A stretch of DNA of 33,561 nt. Source: Phallusia fumigata. Taxonomy: Eukaryota > Chordata > Ascidiacea > Phlebobranchia > Ascidiidae. Below the pieces are notes generated by a model. It had not been told where the DNA came from. It saw only the letters and a program-made list of their open reading frames with translations, and did not search any database. A program made the position numbers and the translations under genes. The stretch is taken from contig QXVZ01022490.1 of NCBI GenBank assembly GCA_008931825.1, positions 1-33,561 of the forward strand. The letters are read 5' to 3'. Positions 1 through 11,391 of this stretch are shown piece after piece (within the stretch, counting starts at the first letter, position 1; every line of letters starts with the position of its first letter).

Positions 1-1208
1 TCGGCCGAAATTTCTGCTTTAATAATAAAAGTAAATTGATGATATGTTTTGTGTTTAATAGAGTAAATCACCTGGGTATATGAGCAGCAAACCTGCTGGA
101 AACGCCAAGAGCAATCATAATGTGAAAAAGTGTCTTGGACCTCGCTTGCTTTCATATGTACGAAGTGCTTTTCACAGGTCCTTCATCTGAAAGGATTTTA
201 CCTCTTTTTTTACCCTGCAACTATGGCAGGGATGGGAAAACTTGTTCAGTGGAAGAGTCACGTGAGGAAAACCACAAACACTAGCGAGCCGCAAAATTAG
301 AAAGTTAGTGTCAATACAAATACGATAAACAATAGGTTTTGTTAAAAAACACCGGACAAATCTGAGCTATTCAGCTAGAAAAATCACAAAAAAAAATCGG
401 CGAACCACAGTATTACTATCGCTGAACTATGCGATCAAATGTAGAGTAATATAGTGAACAAATATCGTTTTTTAAATTAGGTTAAGTGTTTGCGAAATGG
501 CAAGGTGGTGAAAGCCACCCTTTTGGTTTAACGAGGATTACCCAAACAAAACTTAGGTTTGAAAGCTCCGTTTTAGTTTGATTTTGAAAGACTAAACGCA
601 GCTTGAGTAACACAATAAAAATATTAAGTGGTGCAATAAACAACTAGTTGTAGCCAATGTATATATATAATACTCTTTCCGCGACCCATTTTTGTTGTGC
701 CAAAGATTCTAACTTCTTGGAATCAGTTCTTCAAGTTGTACGAAATCCACCAGCTGCAGTTTAGCCAGAAAAAATTGTCATTAAATACTCAGCATCAGTA
801 ATCAAAAAGAGACCTACCTGTCTGTTGCATAATGCTGTAGAGTTCCGTTTTCGGCCCATAACCTCATACATACCCGAAATTTCTGGACAATTCGTGATTC
901 TTAATGTGACTCACCAATAGTGCTGTAATTACCCACCTTTTTCAGCACCATTTTTGCTGCGAGACCCGGGAAATTCGTATGTCGCATGTGTTTTAATAAC
1001 GTTCGCCTTTTGTCAAAAAAAAACATACAGAAACGAAACAGAAATCGAGCACACCTTGTCGATTCCGCATAACGAAGGTAGGTGCAAATGATTTAACCAA
1101 AGGCGTTCAACAGCAATCAAAATATCGCATCCATGCACAACGCAACACATTACTGAGATGTCAAAAACATGCTGGGATTGTGGGGGTGCAAAACGTATAT
1201 GATGGGGG

Positions 1209-1707
1209 CTCGCAAGACTGGTGTTACCATAAAAAACGCAGCCATGAAAGCCAGCAATGTTGATTTGACCTAAACAAAAATTCTCACCCAAATTTATTTG
1301 CATTTAATTTGTACAAATTCATAAACTAGAGTTTACACCAATTAGGCACAAACAAGTTTATTATTGCTTGGTAACAGTTATACACGTCACGTTAGGTATT
1401 TTTGGACCAATTTTTCTGCGTAATATTCTTCTGTAGAGTCCCTTCGTCTAATCGTGTNCTCGCAAGACTGGTGTTACCATAAAAAACGCAGCCATGAAAG
1501 CCAGCAATGTTGATTTGACCTAAACAAAAATTCTCACCCAAATTTATTTGCATTTAATTTGTACAAATTCATAAACTAGAGTTTACACCAATTAGGCACA
1601 AACAAGTTTATTATTGCTTGGTAACAGTTATACACGTCACGTTAGGTATTTTTGGACCAATTTTTCTGCGTAATATTCTTCTGTAGAGTCCCTTCGTCTA
1701 ATCGTGT
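1209..1707. repeat. Exact 249-bp direct duplication around a single N (assembly join)
   Basis: Bases 1209-1457 and 1459-1707 read identically, separated only by the N at 1458. Identity this perfect beside a one-base gap is best explained by contig ends that overlap but were not merged, not by a biological repeat. Confidence 0.85.
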
Positions 1708-2132
1708 TTGATAATACACATGGTCTGATAATCAAAACATTGATTTTTTTCATTTTTACGACCTCAACACGGGCTACTGTAGTGAATATCAGCTCGAATA
1801 AAGCTTTTCGAGTACGGTAAAGTGAAGGCGGTGGCTTTCCACGTTGTCAACGAGTCAAATAATGTTTACATTACACAAAATGGTATTTCCTGTGGACTTG
1901 TCAAGCGTCAATTAACGTATATTTCTTCTACCCGTCAACGTCCCATATTCCGATTCAGATACACTTATTCGAATGCCATGTTCCCGTGTTTCAGTGTTAT
2001 TTTGTGTGTTCAATACTAAAGCACAATAGAACGAAAAACGATAGACTGAACACGAACAAACCAGGCAATAGAACTTTTGGCAAGGCTTTTGAGCGGTAAC
2101 AAAAAGAGAAAGGGTAAAAAAAGGCCCATAGC

Positions 2133-2151
2133 CTCTCTCTCTCTCTCTCTC
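2133..2151. repeat. (CT)n microsatellite
   Basis: A run of about nine CT units directly follows GC and precedes CGCCCAG. It is a simple repeat in the region downstream of the minus-strand KNL1 stop codon, possibly within its 3' UTR. Confidence 0.85.
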
Positions 2152-2310
2152 GCCCAGTATATGATTTATGGAACACTTTTGGCTAGAGTTATTGTCACAG
2201 GCACCACGTTGGACATCCGCACACCAAGTTCAACTCCTTGGAGCGATCGGCGGCCATGTTGAAAAGGGATTGTGCCGTTGACAAAGGATTTTGCTACGTT
2301 AGGTTTTTTT

Positions 2311-4239
2311 CTAGCCCTTTTTCTTGATGACGTTCAGTACAGCGTTGACCAGGTCACTGAAGTAGAACGCCGACATGGGGGAGACGTCGCTGAGCGCCCC
2401 CTCGATTTCCAGACGGCTGAGATAGAAGCAAAGCATTGGTTAGCGCTTTCGTGCGTTGGTTTTAAATGGAACTGAATTAATGAAATGTTCTAGAAAGTTT
2501 ATTTGTGTTGGATGTTTAAATCTTTGTCATAAAATGTTCCCAACCCAAACCTTATGTTCGAATGAACGCGTTTTGTGCATAATTTACCTATCTTCAATGC
2601 AAAGTACCTTATTCGGTATTGGAAAAGTTGTATTTCAAACATTACCATCACTACAGGTTGCTGGTTATGCGATAAATATGGGCAAAAATTTCGAAAAATT
2701 TTGGTTACGAAAAACGCATGCAACCGCCTTGTTTGGAAATGTGTTTATTCGTTATGACACTCACTTGAATTTGCCGAACCACGTGGGAGAATCGTGGAAG
2801 TGAAAGTGGATTGGTTGATATGAGGCAGATGCGTCATCTTTGGCGAACACAAATTCGATTTGGAAACTGTCGAAACACACAAAGACATCTGTGTCGCGTT
2901 TCTTCAAACAAAGTTCTTACCGTACGTTCATTGTTTACTGCTCATGACGTAACCTAATAACGGGTTTAATACCGCCGCAATGTGTTATGTATTTACTATT
3001 TATGCTCGAAGCACGTGTATTTCTTTATGTGTCGCCACAATGAACTTATCGCACAAATAGAATAACTCCGATGCCTCACAAAATGGCCAAACATGTTTTT
3101 TTGCTGATTAAGTTTTCGTCAACCTACCTGCAAAGGTTTGGTTGGTCGCCGTCAAAATCCACCACGATCGACGACTCCTTCAATATAAGACCGACGTTCA
3201 CGTACTGTGCCTGCACCGAAGCTATTTGCTTCAGCAGACGTTTTGCTTTTATCACATGGATTGATACGAAGTTTACTACCTGCAAATGATTAAATAGGTT
3301 TTTGCGTTTTGGAATAAAAGTTTTTGGTACTTGGTGTTTTATTTGCAGTTTAGATGCATAACGAGACAACACAAATTCGAGTAGTACACAGTAACACACT
3401 GTTTGGTTTCTGATTAAAACAAGCATTTCTTTGTAAATTAAGCTTTTGGTTCATCCGCCCCCTTTACTGAAAAGGAATTCTCTGGTATAATACTTGTTTA
3501 CCCACCAGAAAACCAAAACAGAGTTAAAAAAAGTTTGGGCAGTTACGTTTTCATGGTAAAGGCAGACTCGTTTACTTACTCGCTTAATACAGTTCTTGTT
3601 TGGACCTTTTTCCAGCAGCACCTTGGGAGTTACGATGCGCATCAGCAGCGCTATCACAAACCTATAGTTTGCTTTGTGTCTGCGCGACAATTTTGCCCCT
3701 GTTAATGCAAAAAATCGAAAAGTTTATTTACCAGGTAGAACCAAGAGATACATGTTATGGATCCACTGGTAGCATGTTGCACAGTTTACCCTTTCGTCAT
3801 GATTTTTGACCAAGACATTGCAACTATCACACGAAAACGTTTGTTGAAATCGATTTTAATTGTTAGCTTATACAAACCGGTTAAAGCAGAGTGGTATAAA
3901 TATTTTAGAAAATTGTTTGTAGACTGCAAAGCAGTGGACATAATAACCGTTGTAGGGGGTGAATTGGCGTTAAAGTCTTGAAAGAAATGAAAATGTATGT
4001 TTTGTTGCCGAATTAGTGAGATTTAGGACTTGGGCTTTCACCAGATATCGACCAACAGTTTTTACTGCCTCCTGTATGCATACAAAAATGTCTCACCTGC
4101 CAGGTTCTCTTCTATTTCGTATTCTTCAACTTTTTGCGGATCGCTTCTGGATTGGAGACTTCGCACAAGGAGACTGTTTTGGAGAAACGAAAAATCGGTG
4201 TTCCGTTGGTCCTTCCCCGTAAGTTTCCAATGTACAAGT
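2311..4239 (-). other. KNL1: KNL1 C-terminal RWD-like region
   Basis: Exons 4239-4097, 3823-3790, 3661-3580, 3279-3128, 2866-2765 and 2416-2311 encode alternating hydrophobic strands and a final amphipathic helix. These match the order of the human KNL1 tandem RWD that binds Mis12: WKL...DFSFLQNSLLV, then the helix VVNFVSIHVIKAKRLL, then SFQIEFVF, then FSDLVNAVLNVI. The 34-nt exon is the least certain; it is chosen because it alone reconciles phase 1 upstream with phase 2 downstream. A second AG (TTTGAAG at about 2902) upstream of the 2866 start gives the wrong phase. Confidence 0.75.
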
Positions 4240-7200
4240 CTAAAATGAGCAAGTAAATTGTTATAAACGTACATTTGATTGTTCGTTAAAGCCTGTTTGC
4301 AAACGAGAATATGAATCGCTAAGCTTGTGGCAAAATGAGCTAGTTAGGGCAAAAAGCGCACGATTTTGGTGTTATATTGTCAACATTTTGTGTCGACAAA
4401 CCAAACAGAGTGGCAATTGATTTAGTGTCGGTTACGACCGAAAAGTTTATGAAATTTAATTTCTAATACCGACTACCGTTTGACAGTTCACTTATCATAG
4501 ATCATAGAACTTTCTTGATACCAAACATGCAATGCTTCTGTTTAGTGCTCGATCAAGCACAGAAACCTTGATGACCACTTTCCATATCAGTTCACCACAT
4601 GCTTGATAATGCAGAAAAGTCCATCGACTTACTTTCGNATCCATCGACTTACTTTCGTTGTAGTTTTAAACCCTCTTCAGCTTTCCTAGTTCTTTCCTCC
4701 AGGGCTAATTTCAAGCGATCCTGCTCATCAATAAACTCCCACAGACGGTCCATCTTATTTTTGTGCTCCTTTCTCCTTTTCTCAATCTCCGCTTTTGATT
4801 TTTCAGCGGTTTTAATACCTGTTCAAAGCGGAGGCTTTGTTAGGTCAGTGAATTGACAACTGGAACTCTGAGAAGGAAATACATCTGGACGAAGATTTAA
4901 AGGGAACAAATAAACTGCTTGGTCTATAAAAAGGTTTGCAAACGACTCAAAATTTGTTCCTTTATTTCGGAAATAATAAGGGAAGAGACTGTAAACCGTC
5001 TTTGGTGGGCAGCACTGTCTCCGCCCCTGTCCCCTCAATGGTTCAACACTGACGTGTGCTTTGTACAAGGGATTAAAGCACTACAGAAAAAACGTTGACA
5101 AATGCTGTGCAGGGTATTGCGCCTTTAAAATAATATGGTGAGTATCGATACTGAGGTTTGGGAATATTTTTTTCGAGACCATATAAACAACTAGGCAGAG
5201 CATTGACAATATTTTAAATAGCTGATTGCACGGCACGAAAATGCCGCGACCAGCCGTTTTGTGCAAACCGCACTCGTGTCAATAACAAATCTAATTGTTG
5301 ATGCACAACAGTCTAGGGGACGCGTATTACCTGAATATAAACCACCAACCAAACAACTTACTTTGCATGAGATCATTAATTTCCTCTTCCTGTTTTTGAA
5401 AGCTGGCGATTTGTTCCGGTGTGGGGAGTTCCCCTCGTTCTTGATGGATTTGCAATTCTCCCTCCACCGCTGAATTCGCTTTGGAAAAAGGTAAACAACA
5501 TGTTTTGCAACCAGAAGCGCTTATTGGAGTTACCAAACAGTTTATTACTGCTAAGAAAGTATGTATATGAAGTAACAATTCCCACCAATACGCATTTTCG
5601 AAATCTACGTTTAAGATTGTAAAAAAGTTGTGAAGCATTTTCAAGTTAGAGATTGAACTTAAAGTCCTTTACAACATCTGGCAAATTTCCAATCATTACT
5701 ACGTAGTCAAGGTTCTTGCTATTTTTGGCTCTTACCTAATTTTTAGTAACTTGCCAAATGTAATTGCTACAATCTATTCTATTCAAAAACAATATAACGA
5801 GTTACCTGCTTCCAAGTCTTCAACAGCTGTTCTCATTAAATCCTCAACCTTGCCGTACTGGTTTATCCGGTTGACTATGGGTTCCAAATTGTTAGTGTAT
5901 GTTTCTTCTTTGACTTTAGCAAGTGCCTTGTTAAGCTTTCCCTTGTCGCGTTTCCATTCGGCCTGCAACAAACAACAGAAAAATACTAGTTTCCCCAAAA
6001 ATCTTTACTTTAAAGTTACCAATGGCGATGCACCGAAGCATCGGTTTCGGCCGAATAAATTGTTGCGATTTACAAAAAATAACGATCTGGAACACCAACA
6101 ATAGTGTACAGACCTTATTGAGAATTGCCATTGCTTTGTTTTAAGGCAGAAAACATGTCCCCTCTATCTTCGTACTACACAATTTTAAACTGCGCTATAA
6201 CTAACACATCTAACAACAACAAAATGNCCCTTGTCGCGTTTCCATTCGGCCTGCAACAGACAACAGAAAAATACTAGTTTCCCCAAAAATCTTTACTTTA
6301 AAGTTATCAATAGCGATGCACCGAAGCATCGGTTTCGGCCGAATAAATTGTTGCGATTTACAAAAAATAACGATCTGGAACACCAACAATAGTACAGACC
6401 TTATTGAGAATTGCCATTGCTTTGTTTTAAGTCAGAAAACATGTCCCCTCTATCTTTGTACTACACAATTTTAAACTGCCCTATAACTAACACATCTAAC
6501 AACAACAAAATGCTACAAAGGATTTATGAATATTCAGTTTAGTATCAATAAAACTGTTGGACAGGTTAATTTTGTGATGTTGCTGTTTGTGGTAAGTTAA
6601 GGTATTTGTGATTGCTAATGCCGTANTAACAAAATCAATTTATGTCACTATTTACAGATCCGAAGGTGGCAACACAGGACAAAGGGGTCACACCAGGCAA
6701 TTCTACCAAGCAGTGTTTAAAGCGCAAATTCCAAAACTTCCATGAACAATTATTTTTTTAAATTATTTTGATATCTCTATGCAACCCATTGTCAATACAA
6801 TGGAAAACAAACTACATTTTTGGTGAAAAAATTTACTGCTTTTACAAGGATTTTAACTTGAAATAGAAGTGAAAAACAAATCACAAACCAGCATGCCTAC
6901 ATTCAAAATGATTTCTAGTTTGGCACAAATCCAGGACAATTTATTTAAAAAAATAACCTTTCCATTTTCTCTTGCATCGAATTTAGAAACTGGGTGTATA
7001 TGGGAATGCTTCGTGCATGAACAAACACAGCCATTCCCAACTCATCCAGTGTCTCTGGCTTTTTGTGTGGAACCAAGCTCTGATCCCTCTTGTCCCGCTA
7101 AAAACAGTTTTTTCTCATTAATTCAGTGATTGAAAGGATTGTTTTATGGCTTGTTACTATGGCAGGTAGTAACAAGTAACATGCAAGGATACCTGCGAGC

Positions 7201-10200
7201 CATTGAATTAGATGCTCCAATGACTAACTAGTAAATCCAATCCAACTAACATACCTTTATGTAGGATCCCAAGCGAACATCGGTGTAGTTTTGCAGAAAG
7301 TCTTGTATAGCAATGCTGTCAGGCTGCAAAATTAAACTGACTGTATCAACAAGCATGTATTGGATGTTTATTTATCTACTGGCAACTTACCAAGTCCTTT
7401 TGTAACTCAGTCATAGACGTGAGCATAAACAATGCATCTTGCGTTGAGGACATTTCTTCAGAAGATGATTCACTAATTGACCAAAACAATTTGACAACAG
7501 AATTAGTAGAATACTGTTAGACATAAATTTCTTACATGTTCTTTTAATTGATTTTGATTATGGATTTTTATAATAGTATTGCTGATTTTTCTAGAAAAAC
7601 ACCCATCAGAAAGTGCGAGTAAACCAAAGTAGTAAAGTACCTTTCTTTAGGTTTGACAGTTGGTACTTGTTCTTCACTTGTACTACACTCTTCCACAGAT
7701 GCCACGTTATCAGACACATCAAGGCACAGCTTTTTAGGGACCTCAGGATCTGAGTCTTCATCTGGATTGTCCTTATTTAGTTCTGAAGAGGACCGCTTTC
7801 CCGTTCTTGTAGTAGCACCATAAACTGGGCTGTCCTCAAACAGGTCACATTTTTTGTCTTCACAGTTTTCAAGTGGTGAAAACTTAAAAATGTTGTCCTC
7901 ATTCTTGGACTCAAGCATTGAGTTTGAAGCACATTCTTGTTCCTCATCGTAGCACTCCTCAGACGCCACTAAGTCATTCATGTCATCTTCGACAACCATA
8001 CTGGATGACAGCATTCGATCAGTGTACTTCTCTGGTGATTGTAGTGAGTCAATCTCATGCTCTCTTGGGGAATTGGGAAATGGTGGGCTTGAATTGGTAG
8101 AAGCCGGGGTTGAAAAATTGAAAGTTTCATTGACTTTGTTTTGGTCAAAACGGCTTGTGTCTAAAGCCCTACTGAAATTCTGAGAAGATTGTATGATGTT
8201 ACGCTTGTACAATCCCATGGAATTCCTTGCCTTTGACAGCTTCCTAAAACGTGTAGACACTTCCTGGTCTGCACCATTTTCTGGGGACTCAATTGTGTCA
8301 GTGTCGCTTTCCTCATTATTATCAGCCACAGCATCCACTCTTGTTTGGCTGGTAACATACAGCGTATTGGTTGCAATTACCCTATTCTCTGGAGATAACT
8401 CGACCATGCTTGATTCAGCACCTTCTTTTGGATCAAGTGCAAGAAACTTGGCTATTTCACTGCCAGCGTTGGAGCAAGAGCCTGGAACCATAGTAAAATC
8501 CATAGAATCAGTAGTAGCAGCATCTTTGCCAAATGTCTTCGGCATGCAAGTGAGTTCAACAGTTTCATCGAGCAGAACTGGTGAATCACTGGAAACTGAA
8601 GAATCTGTGGACTTGTTGCTGCAAGGCTTGTTAATCAGACAAGTAAACTCCATGTCGGTTTTGTCAGCACATGGCAAGTTAGGAGAAGGGGGTGAATTAC
8701 TTTCAGGCACAGCAGCTTGAGAAGTGTTTGTTTTTTCAGTGGATTTGTTACCATTTTCTCCGACTGGGGGTGTTGTAACATGCTGTTGTATAACTGATGT
8801 GATTTTGCAAGTGATCTCCATATCTTCACAGTTATAATTGCTAGTCACATTACCCAAGTCCTGTTTTAAACTACTTCCATGTGGTTGACTTGAACTGTTT
8901 GTTTCCTGTAACCATGAGGGCTCTGTGAATGGAATATCATTATTTGCAACAGTGGCAGGATTTAAAGTTCCAGTTGAAATTAGTGGGTTTGTCGATGTTG
9001 TGGGCATCTGCCTTGTCATATCCATGGTTTCATTTAGAAAAACTGTATTATCCATTTCTCTGTCTTCTAGGTCACTGTTTTGCAACATTGAAGTTGACAA
9101 AACTGGGTTGTTGTCAGACATTTGAGCACCAGCATGCCTTGCCGTGAGTGGAGGAAGAGACTTGTTGGGTATGCTGTCAGTCAAACCAATGCTTGAGTGC
9201 AATGTGCTATATCCTTCACTCTCGCATATGACCTTTAAAGGGCTTGACTGTGATAAAAGTGGCATAGCTACAGCTCTTGTGTTAGAGCTGCCTTGGGTAG
9301 TTGTCCGCAAAAATGCAGGGAGTGGGGCATTTTCAAATGTCTCTGTTATGCCAGGGTCGTCATCTTCATTCAGATAATTCAAAGGAAATCCAGGATCTTC
9401 CTCATTGATTTCTTCTTTGACCATGTATGTTGGCACTGTAGGTGGCTGTTGCAGGGATAGCATAGAGTCACCGTTGAAAGGAACTTCCTTTCCTGTTGCA
9501 GAATTCACGTCACCAGAATCTGAGGTCATGGCTTGTGGAGGGCCAGTTGCAAATACACCAACCGAAGTCAGTTCCATATCTGATCCAGTGGTTTCATTCA
9601 GCTGTAAAGAAACATTAGCACGTTTAAAATCATCAACTAAAGAGAAAGAGGCAAATTAAGTTCTGTTTATATGCAACAGTAACAAATGGATGTTCAGTTA
9701 ATTTGTTGCCTAACATGGCATACCACATTTGAGCTTGATGTCGGACACCGCTGCTGCACTAATGGTGCCAAAAGAAGCGATGACAGACTACTTGCATCTG
9801 GTTCACCAGTTGGTTTCTTGGTGGGAATTGCACAACTTAGCCTTGATGCATCACTGATGTTTGTTGTGTCTTGTTAATGTGCAAAAACATGTCAGATAAA
9901 GGTAATAAATTATGTAAGAGTTTTTTTCCTTACCAACATTTGAGGTTGGATCAGGCCACTTCTCAGCGATATCAGCCACCCTTGAAATTTCTCTGATAAC
10001 AACAAAAATATGTTTGCCACCAAAAACTAATATCATAATAGTACAAAAAGGGCAATTAAACTAAACTCAGACAAAGATATATCGCATTGCAGCAAAATAA
10101 TTTGTACTTTTTTTGAACAAATGCTTAAGCTGTTATTAAGTCGGTTAACATTTACCAGGTCACAGTGCAGAACAATTTAAGACTTAAATTTTTTAATTTA

Positions 10201-11391
10201 ATGTAACTATCCTTGAATAGCTATACAAAAGTATAATTTAAACATCCCTATTACAGACATTGCAAAATTGCTTCATATGAAAAATTTAAAAAAAATTCAG
10301 ATATTTCAATTATTACAGATTTTTATTACACCCCAATTATTAAAGGTTTCTTACTTTACTTGGTAAGTGTTGGCGAAGCTTACTCTGCGTTTTAATCCTT
10401 TTCGATCTTCTTCAGTCTGCAAAACACAGAGCAAACGTAGCTAACAGTTAATAGCATTTCAGTTTAAAACATCACTAACTATAACAACCCCAGCAAAACC
10501 GTAAGGTGTACAACAAGGATAAACTTGATGCACACGCTGGTGTAGAAAGTTTTATTTTTTAGCTTCAATTTAAAATGTGATTAAAAAATAAATAAAACTA
10601 ATTAGCTGTAGTTATTTTAATGTATATATGTCACTACAATATTGACACAGATATTAATTTTATTGGCAAGTTTTGTTACGCAAGTGTTTTCTTTGTTTTA
10701 TGAAACAAGTTTTTTCTATACTGATACAAAAACTTGCATTAGTTTAACTGTGCAGGCAAAATAAGCAATAAATTGGCTCCACAAATCATGCTTACCATTG
10801 TTACATCAACAGCATTGGAGTCAACATCAGCTAGAGATTTCCGACTTTTTAATATCTGTGGAGACAAATTGACAATCTAAGGAGTATAATATATAAATTA
10901 CATTAGACAAAAAATGCATTACCCATTACATCCAATTTTAGCAAGAATTTTAAAACATGAAGTCAAAAAGCATTGATAAAAAATTTGAGAAATGCTTAAA
11001 ATTTACCGCTGAAAAACTAGCATTTTGCAAAAGCTACCGCTTTTGGTCATATTAACATATTTTTGATTTTCTTCTGGGCCATAAAGTTAGAAACAATGGT
11101 CCAACAGCCCTAAGCATTCTTTTTTATGCAACAGACCTGCTTCACAAAAAAGCCACTGCACCACTACATAATGCCTGTTACAATATTAGCTGAAATTAAT
11201 TTATCTCATGAAATTTATTTAATTTATCAAATCATAGCAAATTACTACAAGCAAGATCAGTTTTAAACAATATAAAATTTGCAAAAAAAGTGGCTGGCAA
11301 AGTTTTTGCAGTATGTTATTATTATCAACAAATAAAATTTACAAATATCCTGTACCGATGATCTCCGTTTCTTTTTCTGCCTTGATTCCAT
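2311..11391 (-). CDS. KNL1: KNL1 (CASC5/Spc105) kinetochore scaffold, about 19 exons
   Basis: Outer-kinetochore scaffold: recruits PP1 and Bub3-Bub1 and joins the Mis12/Ndc80 network. Exons, 5' to 3' on the minus strand: 11391-11356, 10855-10796, 10416-10355, 9992-9934, 9869-9724, 9601-7641, 7472-7391, 7323-7255, 7097-6958, possibly 6133-6114, 5962-5806, 5478-5362, 4818-4653, 4239-4097, 3823-3790 (tentative), 3661-3580, 3279-3128, 2866-2765, 2416-2311. Phases agree at every junction except between 6958 and 6133. The product is about 1,225 residues, near half the human length. Seen: RRSSILK (SILK, PP1) across exons 1-2; RRVSF (RVSF, PP1) in exon 3; LLLAPLVQQ like human LLSAPIHTQMQQ; about seven MELT-like motifs in the 1,961-nt exon; a charged coiled coil from 5962 to 4653; then an RWD-like end (VHWKL, FSFL, FQIEFVF) closing with LVNAVLNVIKKKG. 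Start chosen because the SILK motif follows at once. The 6958-6133 link is unresolved. Confidence 0.88.
4620..4657. repeat. 18-bp duplication around N at 4638 (assembly join)
   Basis: Positions 4620-4637 and 4640-4657 carry the same 18 bases, on either side of an N at 4638. The copy contains the donor (CGAAA/GTAAGT on the minus strand) of a KNL1 coiled-coil exon, so the donor appears twice. Only the copy adjoining the exon (boundary 4653) is used. Confidence 0.8.
5940..6512. repeat. About 286-bp duplication around N at 6227 (haplotype join)
   Basis: Segment 5940-6226 recurs as 6228-6512 with a few substitutions and a 2-bp deletion (AATAGTGTACAG versus AATAGTACAG). Both copies include the start of a KNL1 coiled-coil exon and a candidate 20-nt exon (6114-6133 and 6400-6419). 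A divergence of a few percent fits two alleles laid end to end. Confidence 0.85.
6626..6626. other. Single-N gap in KNL1 intron
   Basis: This N has no obvious duplicated flanks, unlike the others. It lies between KNL1 exons 7097-6958 and 6133-6114, where reading phases do not connect (phase 2 out, phase 1 in). An exon may therefore be missing from the assembly here. Confidence 0.6.
7641..9601 (-). other. KNL1: KNL1 large exon with MELT-like array
   Basis: This single 1,961-nt exon encodes most of the disordered N-terminal half. MELT-like motifs (first base of the Met/Val codon on the minus strand): MELT 9577, MDMT 9025, MEIT 8821, MEFT 8653, VELT 8560, MDFT 8503 and a weak VELS 8404. The MDMT copy has the full vertebrate-style context DNTVFLNETMDMT; the MEIT, MEFT and VELT copies share a following Cys. 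In the family, Mps1 phosphorylates the Thr to create Bub3-Bub1 docking sites. Here that role is inferred. The exon is entered in phase 0 and left in phase 2 with a GTAC donor. Confidence 0.85.
10355..11391 (-). other. KNL1: KNL1 N-terminal PP1-docking exons (SILK and RVSF)
   Basis: Exon 1 encodes MESRQKKKRRSS, exon 2 opens with ILKSRKSLADV and exon 3 contains LKRRVSFANTYQV. Together they reproduce the order basic patch, SILK, then RVSF, seen at the N terminus of animal KNL1, where Aurora B phosphorylation controls PP1 binding. The introns are 500 bp (10856-11355) and 379 bp (10417-10795), with nothing recognisable in them. Confidence 0.88.

Larger units (their letters stand above)
1..2310. 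other. Non-coding stretch, no gene recognised
   Basis: No open frame here resembles a known protein and none is flanked by convincing splice sites. The longest frames (96 codons or fewer) have no recognisable composition. It contains the exact assembly duplication around 1458 and a short CT microsatellite at about 2133-2151. The part just below 2311 should hold the 3' UTR of the minus-strand KNL1 gene, but I saw no canonical AATAAA on that strand close to its stop. Confidence 0.5.

Noticed and set aside
2867..2901. Earlier acceptor for the KNL1 RWD exon at 2866
   Set aside because: It gives a hydrophobic-looking extension (DVFVCFDS), but the phase does not fit the preceding exon. The CAG at 2867-2869 fits phase and family alignment.
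8193..8720. 175-codon open frame on the plus strand
   Set aside because: It lies entirely opposite the large KNL1 exon, which has family motifs and splice sites; the plus frame has no recognisable domain.
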